Made by a program: the position numbers and the translations under genes. The notes below the pieces were generated by a model, which ran no database searches, had not been told where the DNA came from, and saw only the letters and a program-made list of their open reading frames with translations. From contig NZ_JARRAF010000001.1 of the NCBI RefSeq assembly GCF_030129945.1, positions 124,001 through 188,000 on the forward strand: a stretch of 64,000 nt of DNA, written 5' to 3'. Every line of letters begins with the position of its first letter. Position 1 is the stretch's first letter. Origin of the DNA: Parachitinimonas caeni. GTDB lineage: Bacteria; Pseudomonadota; Gammaproteobacteria; Burkholderiales; Chitinimonadaceae. This document shows, piece after piece, positions 21,382 through 30,060 of this stretch.

Positions 21382-23526
21382 TCAGTCCAGCAGCTTGAGC
21401 TTGGCGTACTGCAAGGCCAGCCACTTGATACCGACCGCACCAAAATTCACTTGTACGTTCGGGTTGGCACCTTGCCCTTCGTAGTCCACGACCACACCCA
21501 CACCAAATTTCGCATGTTCTACCGTTTGTCCAATCCGTAGACCCGACTCGGCAGGAGGCGCCCGGCGTGATGCTGGTGTTACCTGCGAAGGACTACTGTG
21601 AGGCACTGCCCCAACAGCCGGATAACCACGGTTCAGCCACCTCAACAGATCCTGCGGTAGCTCATCCAGAAACCGCGACGCCAACGAGAATCTTGTCTGA
21701 CCGTGCAACATGCGACTCTGTGCCAAAGAAAGATAAAGCCGCCGCCGCGCCCGGGTAATCGCCACATACATGAGGCGCCTTTCTTCCTCAAGATTTGCAG
21801 GATCATTAAGACTGTTATCGTGAGGAAATAGCCCTTCTTCAAGCCCTGTAATAAAAACTGTGTGAAATTCCAATCCCTTAGCAGCATGTACCGTCATCAG
21901 CTGCAATGCAGCTTGCCCAGGATTGGCTTGGTGATCGCCTGCCTCCAGCGAGGCATGCGCCAGGAAAGCCGTTGCATCATCGTCGTTCTCGGAAACAAAA
22001 GTCAGGGCAGCGATCGCAAGCTGGTCCAGGTTATCCAGACGCTCCTGGCCATCCTTCTCACTCTGGTAATGCTGCAATAGGCCGGATTGCTCGACCACCA
22101 AGCGAATTATGTCAGGCAAGCTCAAATTTGCCGCAGTCGCCCGCATTGCCTCAATCAGCTGGACAAAACGCGCCACACTGGCAGCGCTGCGACCTGCGCC
22201 ACCGCTACACGCCGCCTGCCAGACCGAGGTTCCGGTAACACGGGCCGTTTCTTGCAGCGTCTCCAGGGTGCGATTGCCGATACCGCGCGTCGGAAAATTG
22301 ATAACCCGCAACAGTGCATTGTCATCGTCACTATTGGTAATCAAGCGCAGATACGCCAATGCGTGCTTGATTTCCTGGCGTTCGAAAAAACGCAGCCCCC
22401 CGTAAACCCGATATGCAATCCCGGCGGTAAACAAGGCGTGCTCCAGAACCCGGGACTGCGCATTCGAGCGATACAACACCGCGATATCGCCAAGTGGCAA
22501 ACCATCTCGTTCCAGCTGCCTTACCTCCTCGACCAAAAAATGCGCCTCTTCGAAATCGGACGCAGCATCGAATACCCGGATCGGCTCACCTGCCGCTTCG
22601 GCAGTCCAAAGATTTTTGCCCAGCCGTGAGCGATTCCGGCCAATCAAAGCATTTGCCGCATCAAGAATATTGCCGTGTGAGCGATAGTTCTGCTCCAGCC
22701 GGATCACGGTATCGACAGCGAAGTCACGCTGAAAATCATACATATTGCCGACATTCGCGCCACGGAAGGCGTAGATCGACTGATCATCATCCCCCACAGC
22801 GAACACAGCCGCACCGCCGCCCGCCAGCAGCTTGAGCCAGCGGTACTGAAGGCGGTTGGTATCCTGAAACTCATCCACCAGCACATGGCGGAATCGGCCC
22901 TGGTAGTGCTCACGCAAGGGACCGTGGTCACGCAGCAACTCGTAACAACGCAGCAACAGTTCAGCAAAGTCAACGACGCCCTCGCGCCGGCATTGCCGAT
23001 CATATTCTTCATAAATGGCGCGAAGTTGTCGCGAATGCTCGTCCCAAGCTTCGACCTCCGCCGGCCTCCGCCCCTCTTCCTTGTTACCGTTGATGTAGTG
23101 GCCCACTTCGCGTGGCGGAAACTTGTCATCGTCCAGATTGAGTGATTTCAGCAAACGTTTGATGGCAGAAAGTTGATCCTGGCTATCCATGATCTGAAAC
23201 GCTTCTGGCAAGCCTGCATCACGGTGATGCAGGCGCAGCATGCGGTTACACAAGCCGTGGAAAGTGCCGACCCACAAGCCACGCGGATTGATGGGCATCA
23301 GCGCCCCGATCCGCGTCAGCATTTCCTTTGCCGCCTTATTGGTAAACGTTACGGCCAGAATACCCGGCTGACCAACCTGGCCCGTTGAAAGCAACCAGGC
23401 AATCCGGCTGGTCAGAACCCGGGTCTTACCACTACCAGCTCCAGCCAGAATCAAAGCAGAACGCGGTGGCAGGGTCACAGCAGCAAGCTGCTCGGGATTA
23501 AGGCCTTCAAGCAAGGGATGGGTCAT
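21382..23526 (-). CDS. uvrD: DNA helicase II UvrD
   Basis: Superfamily 1 3'-5' helicase for nucleotide-excision and mismatch repair. The 714-residue protein shows motif I LILAGAGSGKTRVL, motif II VDEFQDTN, motif III AVGDDDQSIYAFRGA, motif IV region RLEQNYRS, motif V TVHAAKGLEFHTVF and motif VI YVAITRARRRLYL. It ends with a small tudor-like domain (VEHAKFGVGVVVDYEG...LKLLD) that in E. coli UvrD contacts RNA polymerase. ATG 23526 gives the family's opening, MTHPLLEGLNPEQLAAV. An upstream in-frame GTG at 23604 adds 26 residues that do not look conserved. Confidence 0.95.
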   Translation of the reverse strand: MTHPLLEGLNPEQLAAVTLPPRSALILAGAGSGKTRVLTSRIAWLLSTGQVGQPGILAVTFTNKAAKEMLTRIGALMPINPRGLWVGTFHGLCNRMLRLHHRDAGLPEAFQIMDSQDQLSAIKRLLKSLNLDDDKFPPREVGHYINGNKEEGRRPAEVEAWDEHSRQLRAIYEEYDRQCRREGVVDFAELLLRCYELLRDHGPLREHYQGRFRHVLVDEFQDTNRLQYRWLKLLAGGGAAVFAVGDDDQSIYAFRGANVGNMYDFQRDFAVDTVIRLEQNYRSHGNILDAANALIGRNRSRLGKNLWTAEAAGEPIRVFDAASDFEEAHFLVEEVRQLERDGLPLGDIAVLYRSNAQSRVLEHALFTAGIAYRVYGGLRFFERQEIKHALAYLRLITNSDDDNALLRVINFPTRGIGNRTLETLQETARVTGTSVWQAACSGGAGRSAASVARFVQLIEAMRATAANLSLPDIIRLVVEQSGLLQHYQSEKDGQERLDNLDQLAIAALTFVSENDDDATAFLAHASLEAGDHQANPGQAALQLMTVHAAKGLEFHTVFITGLEEGLFPHDNSLNDPANLEEERRLMYVAITRARRRLYLSLAQSRMLHGQTRFSLASRFLDELPQDLLRWLNRGYPAVGAVPHSSPSQVTPASRRAPPAESGLRIGQTVEHAKFGVGVVVDYEGQGANPNVQVNFGAVGIKWLALQYAKLKLLD

Positions 23527-23723
23527 GGCGGATAACGCAAATACAGAATGGAGCGGGATTTTAGCGTTTGCTCCGGAAACCGGTGTTAAAAAGCTACCAT
23601 TCACGTGAAGCTCAGACTCGCCTATGCCCCCACCAAGCGGGCCGGTAGCTCACAGCACAGGGGTACTTCCACTTTGCACAAACATTAGTAGAATCTAATG
23701 CAGACCCACCTGAATGTGTCCGG

Positions 23724-23729
23724 TATAAT
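23724..23729 (+). promoter_or_regulatory. Possible -10 box for the RNase II-family gene
   Basis: A perfect TATAAT 31 bases upstream of the ATG at 23760. No good -35 hexamer is seen 16-18 bases before it. Confidence 0.4.
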
Positions 23730-23759
23730 CAACGGTTTACCCTGCCTTAATCGCATCCA

Positions 23760-25613
23760 ATGAATGTAATTTTCGAAGAGGACGGCAGTTTCAAAGTTGG
23801 AACCATCCTGTCCGACAATGAAACCTCCCTGCAAGTCGAAACCGCATCTGGCAAACGCAGTAAAGTCAAAGCCAGTAATGTCGTACTGCGATTCGAACGT
23901 GCATCAATCAGCGATTTCATGGCAACGGCCCAGCATATGGCCGAAGAAATCGATATTGATTTCCTCTGGGAATGCTGTGGGGAAAGTGAATTCGGCTTTC
24001 TGGACTTGGGTGCAGATTATTTCGGCCATACCCCAAGCCCCCATGAATCCGTTGCTGTCCTGCTGCGTCTGCATGGCGCCCCCATGTACTTCTATCGCAA
24101 GGGCAAGGGCCGTTACAAAGCAGCGCCCACAGACACTTTGCAGGCCGCGTTGGCAGGCATCGAACGCAAGAAACGGGAAGCCGAGCAGATAGAGCAATGG
24201 ATTGAAACTCTCAAGACAGGGCAACTGCCACCGGAAGTGGCACAACACAGTCGAGCACTGCTACACAAACCCGACAAGAATTCAATGCCTTGGAAGGCTT
24301 TGGCTGCCGCAGCGGAAGCCATGCAGCTATCGCCGCTACGACTACTCGAACGCTGTGGTGCCATTCCTTCGGTCGAGAACTACTTTCTGGATGGCTTCAT
24401 CGCCGAGTACTTTCCCAAGGGGCTGGGATTTGGCAACTATCCTGCACCCGCCGATGCACCGGAACTACCGGTAGCCGATGTCTCAGCATTCAGCATCGAC
24501 GATGCAGCCACCACCGAGATCGACGATGCTTTCTCGGTCACAAAGCTCGAAAATGGGGGTTACAAGATTGGCGTGCATATCGCGGCCCCCACGTTTGGCA
24601 TCCCCGCCGATTCCCCACTGGAACAAGTCGTACTCAGCCGCCTCTCCACGGTTTACATGCCGGGCAACAAGATCACCATGCTGCCGGACGAGGTTGTAGA
24701 GCGTTTCACGCTTGCCGCTGACCACACCTGTCCCGCGCTCAGCTTGTACCTGACGCTTGATCAGGACCTGGAAATCACAGGTACGCACAGCCAGGCGGAG
24801 CTCGTACACATCGCCGCCAATCTACGCCACGATGCGATTGAGCCCTTCTTCAACGAGGCCACTGTGGATCAGGAAGGGGGGAGGGACTACCCATACCGTG
24901 ACGAGCTAACCTTGCTCTGGCGACTGGGTAACAAGCTCGAAGAACGGCGGGGTAAGGCAGATCCGAATCGGGTGGAAAGACTGGATTACAGCTTCCATAT
25001 CGACCCACAAGACGATGGCAGCAAACGAGTGCGGATTGTTCCACGTAAGCGTGGTTCCCCAATGGATAAGCTGGTTGCCGAGCTGATGATCTTCGTCAAC
25101 AGCGAATGGGGAAAAATGCTCGGCGAAGCAGGTATTCCGGGTATTTACCGGGCACAAGCGGCAGGAAAAGTCCGCATGACAACTACGCCAAGCCCACACC
25201 AGGGCCTCGGTGTCGCGCAATATGCCTGGTCCAGCTCACCGTTAAGGCGCGCGGTCGATTTCATCAATCAACAGCAGCTCATTGCAATGCTGTCGGGCAG
25301 CAAACCACGCTATGCCAAAAATGATGCGATGTTGTTCGCCGCCATGCGCGATTTTGATGCTGCCTATAACGCCTATGCCGACTTTCAGGAAAAAATGGAG
25401 CGTTACTGGTGCCTGCGTTATCTGGAGCAAGAACAGATCGACCAGCCAACAGGCACTATCATCAAAGAAAATCTGGTCCGCTTCGATAGCATGCCTCTGG
25501 TAATGCGCATTGCCGGTCTGCCCGAACTCGAAGCTGGTACGCCCGTTCGCCTGCAACGGATCGCGACGGATTATCTTGATCTCACCCTTGAATGCCGCCC
25601 ATTGGATGTTTGA
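23760..25613 (+). CDS. RNase II-family (RNB domain) 3'-5' exoribonuclease
   Basis: A 617-residue RNB-domain enzyme that degrades single-stranded RNA from the 3' end. The catalytic centre is the acid-rich stretch FSIDDAATTEIDDAFSV near residues 243-259, whose aspartates bind magnesium. The later segments RLSTVYMPGNKITMLP and FSIDP-like turns are typical of the family. The N-terminal ~60 residues look like a small beta-barrel RNA-binding part. It is shorter than RNase R and similar to E. coli RNase II in length, but I leave the symbol empty because the betaproteobacterial subgroup is distinct. A small CxxC protein gene starts six bases after its stop. Confidence 0.93.
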   Translation: MNVIFEEDGSFKVGTILSDNETSLQVETASGKRSKVKASNVVLRFERASISDFMATAQHMAEEIDIDFLWECCGESEFGFLDLGADYFGHTPSPHESVAVLLRLHGAPMYFYRKGKGRYKAAPTDTLQAALAGIERKKREAEQIEQWIETLKTGQLPPEVAQHSRALLHKPDKNSMPWKALAAAAEAMQLSPLRLLERCGAIPSVENYFLDGFIAEYFPKGLGFGNYPAPADAPELPVADVSAFSIDDAATTEIDDAFSVTKLENGGYKIGVHIAAPTFGIPADSPLEQVVLSRLSTVYMPGNKITMLPDEVVERFTLAADHTCPALSLYLTLDQDLEITGTHSQAELVHIAANLRHDAIEPFFNEATVDQEGGRDYPYRDELTLLWRLGNKLEERRGKADPNRVERLDYSFHIDPQDDGSKRVRIVPRKRGSPMDKLVAELMIFVNSEWGKMLGEAGIPGIYRAQAAGKVRMTTTPSPHQGLGVAQYAWSSSPLRRAVDFINQQQLIAMLSGSKPRYAKNDAMLFAAMRDFDAAYNAYADFQEKMERYWCLRYLEQEQIDQPTGTIIKENLVRFDSMPLVMRIAGLPELEAGTPVRLQRIATDYLDLTLECRPLDV

Positions 25614-25618
25614 AAACC

Positions 25619-26143
25619 ATGCGCCGTACAGCCAAACTTTCTCGCTTCCTGCCTTTGCAGTTCAGCAACGGCCATAAAGTCAAGCAGTTTTCAAAACCTT
25701 GTCTGCGTTGCAAGCACATGCTGCACGCCAACGACATGCACGGCATCGCCCGCTTGATACAGGATCAGATTCATCTCGCCGCCGACGCAGAATGCCCGGC
25801 CTGCGGTTTGAAGTTTGGTGTTGCTTGTGTCATTGACAGCGAAAAACGCGTCAAACGAGTGTTACCCCCCCCTTGGCTGTTTCTTTTGCTGCTCAGAGTG
25901 ATTCCAGGAACCGACCCAGGCCCTCATCCCTTGCTACCCGATACCAGCACCATGCCTGCAGGGCCGATTCAGCCGCAAAACTATCGTCGAGCGACTGAAG
26001 TGATTGGCCGTTATGCTGACCGTGAAATCCCGGCGTATATTGAGATCAATGGTCAACGCTACGACTTTGATCGAATTGAGCCCAAAGGAACGGGCGACGT
26101 CTCGGAATTCCTGATCGATGGCTGCCTTGTCTATCGCAGTTGA
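25619..26143 (+). CDS. Hypothetical protein with two CxxC pairs
   Basis: I do not recognise this 174-residue protein. It has CLRC near residue 29 and CPAC near 61, which could form one zinc ribbon. A hydrophobic stretch follows (about 83-95, PPPWLFLLLLRVIPG), perhaps a single membrane segment. The soluble tail ends in a beta-rich motif (YIEINGQRYDFDRIEP...FLIDGCLVYRS). The ATG at 25619, six bases after the exoribonuclease stop, suggests cotranscription with that gene. An in-frame ATG at 25592 would overlap it. A terminator follows. Function unknown. Confidence 0.7.
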   Translation: MRRTAKLSRFLPLQFSNGHKVKQFSKPCLRCKHMLHANDMHGIARLIQDQIHLAADAECPACGLKFGVACVIDSEKRVKRVLPPPWLFLLLLRVIPGTDPGPHPLLPDTSTMPAGPIQPQNYRRATEVIGRYADREIPAYIEINGQRYDFDRIEPKGTGDVSEFLIDGCLVYRS

Positions 26144-26174
26144 TCATTCGGTGCCTTGATTGACCCAGCACCCC

Positions 26175-27095
26175 TCACTGGGCGGTAGAACCGCCCAGTT
26201 TTTCCATCACCTCGGCGGAAGCCGAAACCAATTTTTCCACCGACACATTCGGCAACCGTGCCGCGTAGCTCAGCAAGTAATAGTCTTCACCGATCTCCGA
26301 CACCATACACACTAGCTCAGCCCCATACTGGGCCAGTAGTGCATCCTTCAGCACACTCGCCGCTGGAAAATAGCCAGCCCCCTGAGCGCCAAAAGTTTTA
26401 AGTAGGGCGCTGTCATCAAACTCCCCCACTATACGTACTGAGGTGGGGGCATGGGCATCCAGCCAGACATCCAGACGTGCCCGCAGAGAACTACGCTGGC
26501 TAGGCAACAGCAAAGGCGCCCCCTCAGGCAATCGTCCACTACGGTCGGGGTCTAATCGATCCAGCAAGCTTTTCACCGCAAAAATACCCACAGGACACCC
26601 AGCAACCCGGCGGCAGGTCAGATTGAGCTGACGACTTTGCCCTGGGTCACGATCGCTCAGCACCACATCCAGCTTGTGGCGCGCCAGAGCCAGCATCAGC
26701 TCTTCCACACTCCCCTCATGGCACACCAAACGCAGCTTGTCCTGCTGCATCAACGGTTCGAGGATCTTGTAAGCCACCAACTTGGCAACCGAATCCACAA
26801 CGCCAATGGTCAAGGTTGTCGTTGCCCCCAACTCAGGGTCCGCCAACGCTGCCTGCAGGCGACGCCCAATCATGAAAATCTCATCGGCGTATCGCAATGC
26901 TTCACGCCCGGCTTCGGTCAACTCCAGCCGCCGACCCACTTGATGAAACAAGGCGCGACCGATCTCCCGCTCCAGCGTCGAGAGCTGACCGCTGATGGTT
27001 TGCGGACTGATACCCAAGCGTTCCGCTGCCCGGGTTATCCCCCCCTCCTTCGCGACAACCCAGAAATAGTGCAGATGTTTGTAATTCAGTTCCAA
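26175..27095 (-). CDS. nhaR: LysR-type transcriptional regulator, NhaR-like
   Basis: A 306-residue LysR-family activator. The N-terminal helix-turn-helix reads MELNYKHLHYFWVVAKEGGITRAAERLGISPQTISGQLSTLE, the form typical of NhaR. NhaR in E. coli responds to sodium and activates the nhaA antiporter gene and pgaABCD. The effector domain spans about residues 90-295. No nhaA or pga gene lies in this window. It is divergent from the HPF-like gene with 118 AT-rich bases between them, where its operator might sit. The gene symbol is by similarity of the DNA-binding half. Confidence 0.85.
   Translation of the reverse strand: MELNYKHLHYFWVVAKEGGITRAAERLGISPQTISGQLSTLEREIGRALFHQVGRRLELTEAGREALRYADEIFMIGRRLQAALADPELGATTTLTIGVVDSVAKLVAYKILEPLMQQDKLRLVCHEGSVEELMLALARHKLDVVLSDRDPGQSRQLNLTCRRVAGCPVGIFAVKSLLDRLDPDRSGRLPEGAPLLLPSQRSSLRARLDVWLDAHAPTSVRIVGEFDDSALLKTFGAQGAGYFPAASVLKDALLAQYGAELVCMVSEIGEDYYLLSYAARLPNVSVEKLVSASAEVMEKLGGSTAQ
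26177..26203 (+). terminator. Rho-independent terminator after the CxxC protein gene
   Basis: ACTGGGCGGT (26177-26186) pairs with ACCGCCCAGT (26190-26199), then TTTTT. It lies inside the last codons of the convergent nhaR gene, so both genes share this DNA. Confidence 0.85.
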
Positions 27096-27213
27096 CGCAA
27101 ATAGCCTTAATTAATCGAAAAATACGAATCATTAAACAGAAAAAGATCGATTCATCCTGATAATCGACACGTTTATGCTGGGGCTTCCTTTTGTTCACCC
27201 CTGGGAGCACACC

Positions 27214-27555
27214 ATGAGACCGCACATCATCGCCCGGCAAATCCATGTAGATGAGGCAACGCGTGAGTATGTGATGCGCCGCCTGCAATTTGCCTTGAAT
27301 CGAACCCTGAACCGAATTGGCGCCATCACCGTAAGGCTAGTTGATGAAAACGGGCCAAGAGGCGGCATCGACAAGGTCTGTCAGGTATTGCTGGTACTCC
27401 CTGGGCGCGCCAGCGTCGTCATCACCGAGCGGGCCAGTGAACTACATCGCGCCATCGACAAGGCCATTCATCGTGCCGCCCATGCCGCAAGCCGCGCTTT
27501 CGGCCGACAGCAATCCGGGCGAAGGCAGGTTTTGCCTTTGATCGAAGGCCAATAA
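27214..27555 (+). CDS. HPF/RaiA-family ribosome-associated factor
   Basis: A 113-residue protein related to the ribosome hibernation and stationary-phase factors that bind the 30S subunit. It has the beta-alpha-beta form of the family: [24 protein letters not shown], then [27 protein letters not shown] and [31 protein letters not shown] 27214 follows GGGAG; the earlier in-frame ATG at 27175 has no such site. It is followed after 16 bases by htpX, so both stress functions may be expressed together. The C-terminal dimerisation domain of long HPF is absent. Confidence 0.88.
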   Translation: MRPHIIARQIHVDEATREYVMRRLQFALNRTLNRIGAITVRLVDENGPRGGIDKVCQVLLVLPGRASVVITERASELHRAIDKAIHRAAHAASRAFGRQQSGRRQVLPLIEGQ

Positions 27556-27571
27556 CTGTACGGAGTCTTTC

Positions 27572-28447
27572 ATGAAACGCATTGCTCTTTTTCTCGCAAC
27601 CAACCTTGCCATCATGCTGGTGCTTTCCCTCAGCGTTCGGCTGCTGGGCGTTGACCAGTATCTGACAACCAAGGGAATCAACTACGGCATGCTGCTGGTT
27701 TTTGCTGCAGTAATGGGATTTGGTGGTGCATTTATCTCATTGCTGCTCTCGAAAACCATTGCCAAGTGGAGTACGGGTGCGGAAGTCATTGCCCAGCCAC
27801 GCACCGCAGATGAAGCGTGGCTGGTGGAAACCGTACGCCAGCTCTCTGAAAAAGCTGGCTTGCCGATGCCCGAAGTTGCCATCTATGAAGGAGAGCCGAA
27901 TGCCTTTGCCACGGGAGCTAGCAAATCCAGCTCTCTGGTAGCGGTTTCGACGGGCCTGCTGCAAACCATGAGCCGCCGCCAGGTAGAAGCCGTGCTGGCG
28001 CATGAGGTTGCCCATATAGCCAACGGCGATATGGTTACCCTCACCTTGATTCAGGGTGTGGTCAATACATTCGTCGTCTTCCTGGCACGTATCGCCGCTT
28101 ATGCCGTAGACAGCTTCTTCCGAAAGGATGATGAAGAATCAACCGGCCCAGGAATCGGCTACATGGTGGCAAGCATTGTCTTCGAAATCCTGTTTGGCGT
28201 CGTTGCGAGCATGATCGTCATGTACTTCTCACGGCAACGTGAATTCCGGGCAGATGCCGGCGCAGCCAAGCTGCTCGGTAGCAAGCAGCCGATGATAGAA
28301 GCGCTGCAGGTGCTCGGCGGCATGCAGGCTGGAGACCTGCCGAAGAATATTGCCGTAGCGGGGATCAGCGGCAGCGGCATGCTCAAGCTATTTAGTAGTC
28401 ACCCTCCGCTGGAACAGCGTATCGCGACGTTGCAGCAGTCCCGCTAA
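27572..28447 (+). CDS. htpX: Membrane zinc metalloprotease HtpX
   Basis: Inner-membrane protease that works beside FtsH to remove misfolded membrane proteins. The 291-residue protein has two N-terminal membrane helices (about residues 4-24 and 38-58), the zinc motif HEVAH at 144-148, two more hydrophobic segments, and the third ligand region [18 protein letters not shown]. Length is typical of the family. It starts 16 bases after the HPF-like gene. No heat-shock promoter was recognised. Confidence 0.96.
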   Translation: MKRIALFLATNLAIMLVLSLSVRLLGVDQYLTTKGINYGMLLVFAAVMGFGGAFISLLLSKTIAKWSTGAEVIAQPRTADEAWLVETVRQLSEKAGLPMPEVAIYEGEPNAFATGASKSSSLVAVSTGLLQTMSRRQVEAVLAHEVAHIANGDMVTLTLIQGVVNTFVVFLARIAAYAVDSFFRKDDEESTGPGIGYMVASIVFEILFGVVASMIVMYFSRQREFRADAGAAKLLGSKQPMIEALQVLGGMQAGDLPKNIAVAGISGSGMLKLFSSHPPLEQRIATLQQSR

Positions 28448-28515
28448 CACACCGACCCGCCCTCTCGGCCACAGGCAGAGAGGGCAAATCGGATAATTGA
28501 AAGAGGAGAATTGAA

Positions 28516-29475
28516 ATGGACTATCCACTCTGGATGTGGGGCATATTCGCCGCCGTCGTGCTGATCCTGCTTGCACTGGATCTTGGCGTATTGAACAAGA
28601 AAGACCATGAGATCGGGGTCAAGGAGAGCCTGAAACTGTCCGCGTTTTACATCAGCGCGGGCTTGCTGTTTGGCGGCTGGGTCTGGTATCAGGCCGGACC
28701 AACCGCCGGCATGGAATACCTGACCGGCTTCCTGGTAGAAAAAAGCCTGTCAATGGACAACGTTTTTGTCATCAGCCTGATCTTCACTTACTTTGCTGTT
28801 CCGCGCGTCTATCAGCACAGAGTCCTGTTCTGGGGCATTCTGGGAGCAATCGTCCTGCGCGGCACCATGATCGGCCTGGGGGCAGCGCTGATTGATCAGT
28901 TCCAGTGGATTCTCTATATATTTGGAGCGTTCCTGGTGTTTACCGGTATAAAGATGCTTTTCATGAAGGATGATGAAACCGATGTCGGCTCCAACCCGAT
29001 GATCGGCTGGTTACGCCGGCACTTCCGCTTCACTCATGAATTGCACGGCAATCACTTCTTCGTCAAACAAGCTGATCCGAAAAACCCGTCGCGGCAGGTC
29101 TGGTGGGCAACCCCGCTGTTTCTGGCCCTGATCATGGTGGAACTGACCGACCTGATTTTCGCCGTCGATAGCGTCCCGGCCATCTTCGCCATTACCCGCG
29201 ACACGTTTATCGTGATGACGTCGAACATCTTCGCCATTCTCGGCTTGCGCGCCCTGTACTTCGCTCTGGCCGCCATGGTGCATCGCTTCCACTATCTGAA
29301 GTACGCCCTCGCGGTGGTATTGGTGTTCATCGGTATCAAGATCTTCCTGGTGAACTTTGCCATCAAGATCCCGGCGCCGCTGTCACTGACCGTCACCTTT
29401 GGCTTGCTGGCAGCTGGCGTACTGTACTCCCTCTGGAAAACGCGCAACGAGCCAATTCCCGAGACCGGTAGCTGA
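28516..29475 (+). CDS. TerC-family integral membrane protein (Alx-like)
   Basis: A 319-residue protein with about eight or nine hydrophobic helices. The TerC-family signatures are present: an acidic first helix (LILLALDLGVLN), the EKSLSMDNVFVISLIF stretch and the late VELTDLIFAVDSVPAIFAIT, whose acids are thought to bind metal. Alx of E. coli exports manganese and is controlled by a pH/Mn riboswitch. Here the upstream gap is only 68 bases. It holds an 8-bp hairpin (GCCCTCTC/GAGAGGGC) but is too short for a full yybP-ykoY riboswitch. AGAGGAG precedes the ATG. Confidence 0.92.
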   Translation: MDYPLWMWGIFAAVVLILLALDLGVLNKKDHEIGVKESLKLSAFYISAGLLFGGWVWYQAGPTAGMEYLTGFLVEKSLSMDNVFVISLIFTYFAVPRVYQHRVLFWGILGAIVLRGTMIGLGAALIDQFQWILYIFGAFLVFTGIKMLFMKDDETDVGSNPMIGWLRRHFRFTHELHGNHFFVKQADPKNPSRQVWWATPLFLALIMVELTDLIFAVDSVPAIFAITRDTFIVMTSNIFAILGLRALYFALAAMVHRFHYLKYALAVVLVFIGIKIFLVNFAIKIPAPLSLTVTFGLLAAGVLYSLWKTRNEPIPETGS

Positions 29476-29529
29476 CCTCACTGCACGATTAGGCGCTGGG
29501 GGTTTCGACGGGATAATCAATGGATTTTC

Positions 29530-29566
29530 AAGGAAGCCTTTGAATCTGCAACGCAAAGGCTTCCTT
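29530..29566. other. Long hairpin downstream of the TerC-family gene
   Basis: AAGGAAGCCTTTG (29530-29542) and CAAAGGCTTCCTT (29554-29566) give a perfect 13-bp stem with an 11-base loop. No T tract follows. It precedes a classical terminator by about 45 bases and may be an RNA 3'-end stabilising structure. Confidence 0.5.
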
Positions 29567-29611
29567 CACCAATCAGATACGTCAGCAATAGCGTCCAGCT
29601 ACACTCAAAAC

Positions 29612-29640
29612 AAAAGGCCACCGCACGCGGTGGCCTTTTT
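29612..29640. terminator. Bidirectional rho-independent terminator between TerC-family gene and grxD
   Basis: AAAAGGCCACCGC - AC - GCGGTGGCCTTTTT forms a long GC-rich stem flanked by A and T runs, so it can serve both the plus-strand TerC-family transcript and the minus-strand grxD transcript. Confidence 0.9.
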
Positions 29641-29687
29641 ACTTGGATCGTAGAGCCAACAGTCAACGGCAGACTACTGGCAGGCAA

Positions 29688-30002
29688 TCAGCCTTTGGCG
29701 GCGTCCAGCAGCTTTTGCAACTCACCAGACTGGAACAGTTCTTTCATGATGTCGGACCCCCCCACAAATTCCCCCTTGATGTATAGCTGGGGAATGGTCG
29801 GCCAGCTGGCATATTCCTTGATGCCTTGGCGGATATCGGCATCTTCCAGCACATTGACCGCCGTAAACTGGGTGCCACAAGCCTTCAGAATGGCAGCAGC
29901 ATTGGCAGAGAACCCGCACTGCGGAAAAGTCGGGGTACCTTTCATATACAGAACAACAGGGTTCTCGGTAACGGTCTGATGAATGACTTGCTGAATATCC
30001 AT
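29688..30002 (-). CDS. grxD: Monothiol glutaredoxin Grx4-type (GrxD)
   Basis: A 104-residue CGFS-type glutaredoxin, active centre C29-G30-F31-S32. Such proteins bind a glutathione-ligated 2Fe-2S cluster as dimers or with BolA and take part in cluster delivery. The glutathione-binding parts KGTP (21-24), WPTIPQLYI and GGSDIM are present. It is the last gene of the likely operon mgtE-prmC-grxD on the minus strand, 58 bases after prmC. The genome also makes glutathione (gshA and gshB in this window). Confidence 0.96.
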   Translation of the reverse strand: MDIQQVIHQTVTENPVVLYMKGTPTFPQCGFSANAAAILKACGTQFTAVNVLEDADIRQGIKEYASWPTIPQLYIKGEFVGGSDIMKELFQSGELQKLLDAAKG

Positions 30003-30060
30003 GACAAATTTCCTCCGGCCACATAGGCCAATATCCGATTGATTCAGTCGGGTATTTTAC

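Noticed and set aside
28448-28515. Manganese (yybP-ykoY) riboswitch before the TerC-family gene
   Set aside because: The gap is only 68 bases and lacks the conserved paired loops; only a simple hairpin is visible.
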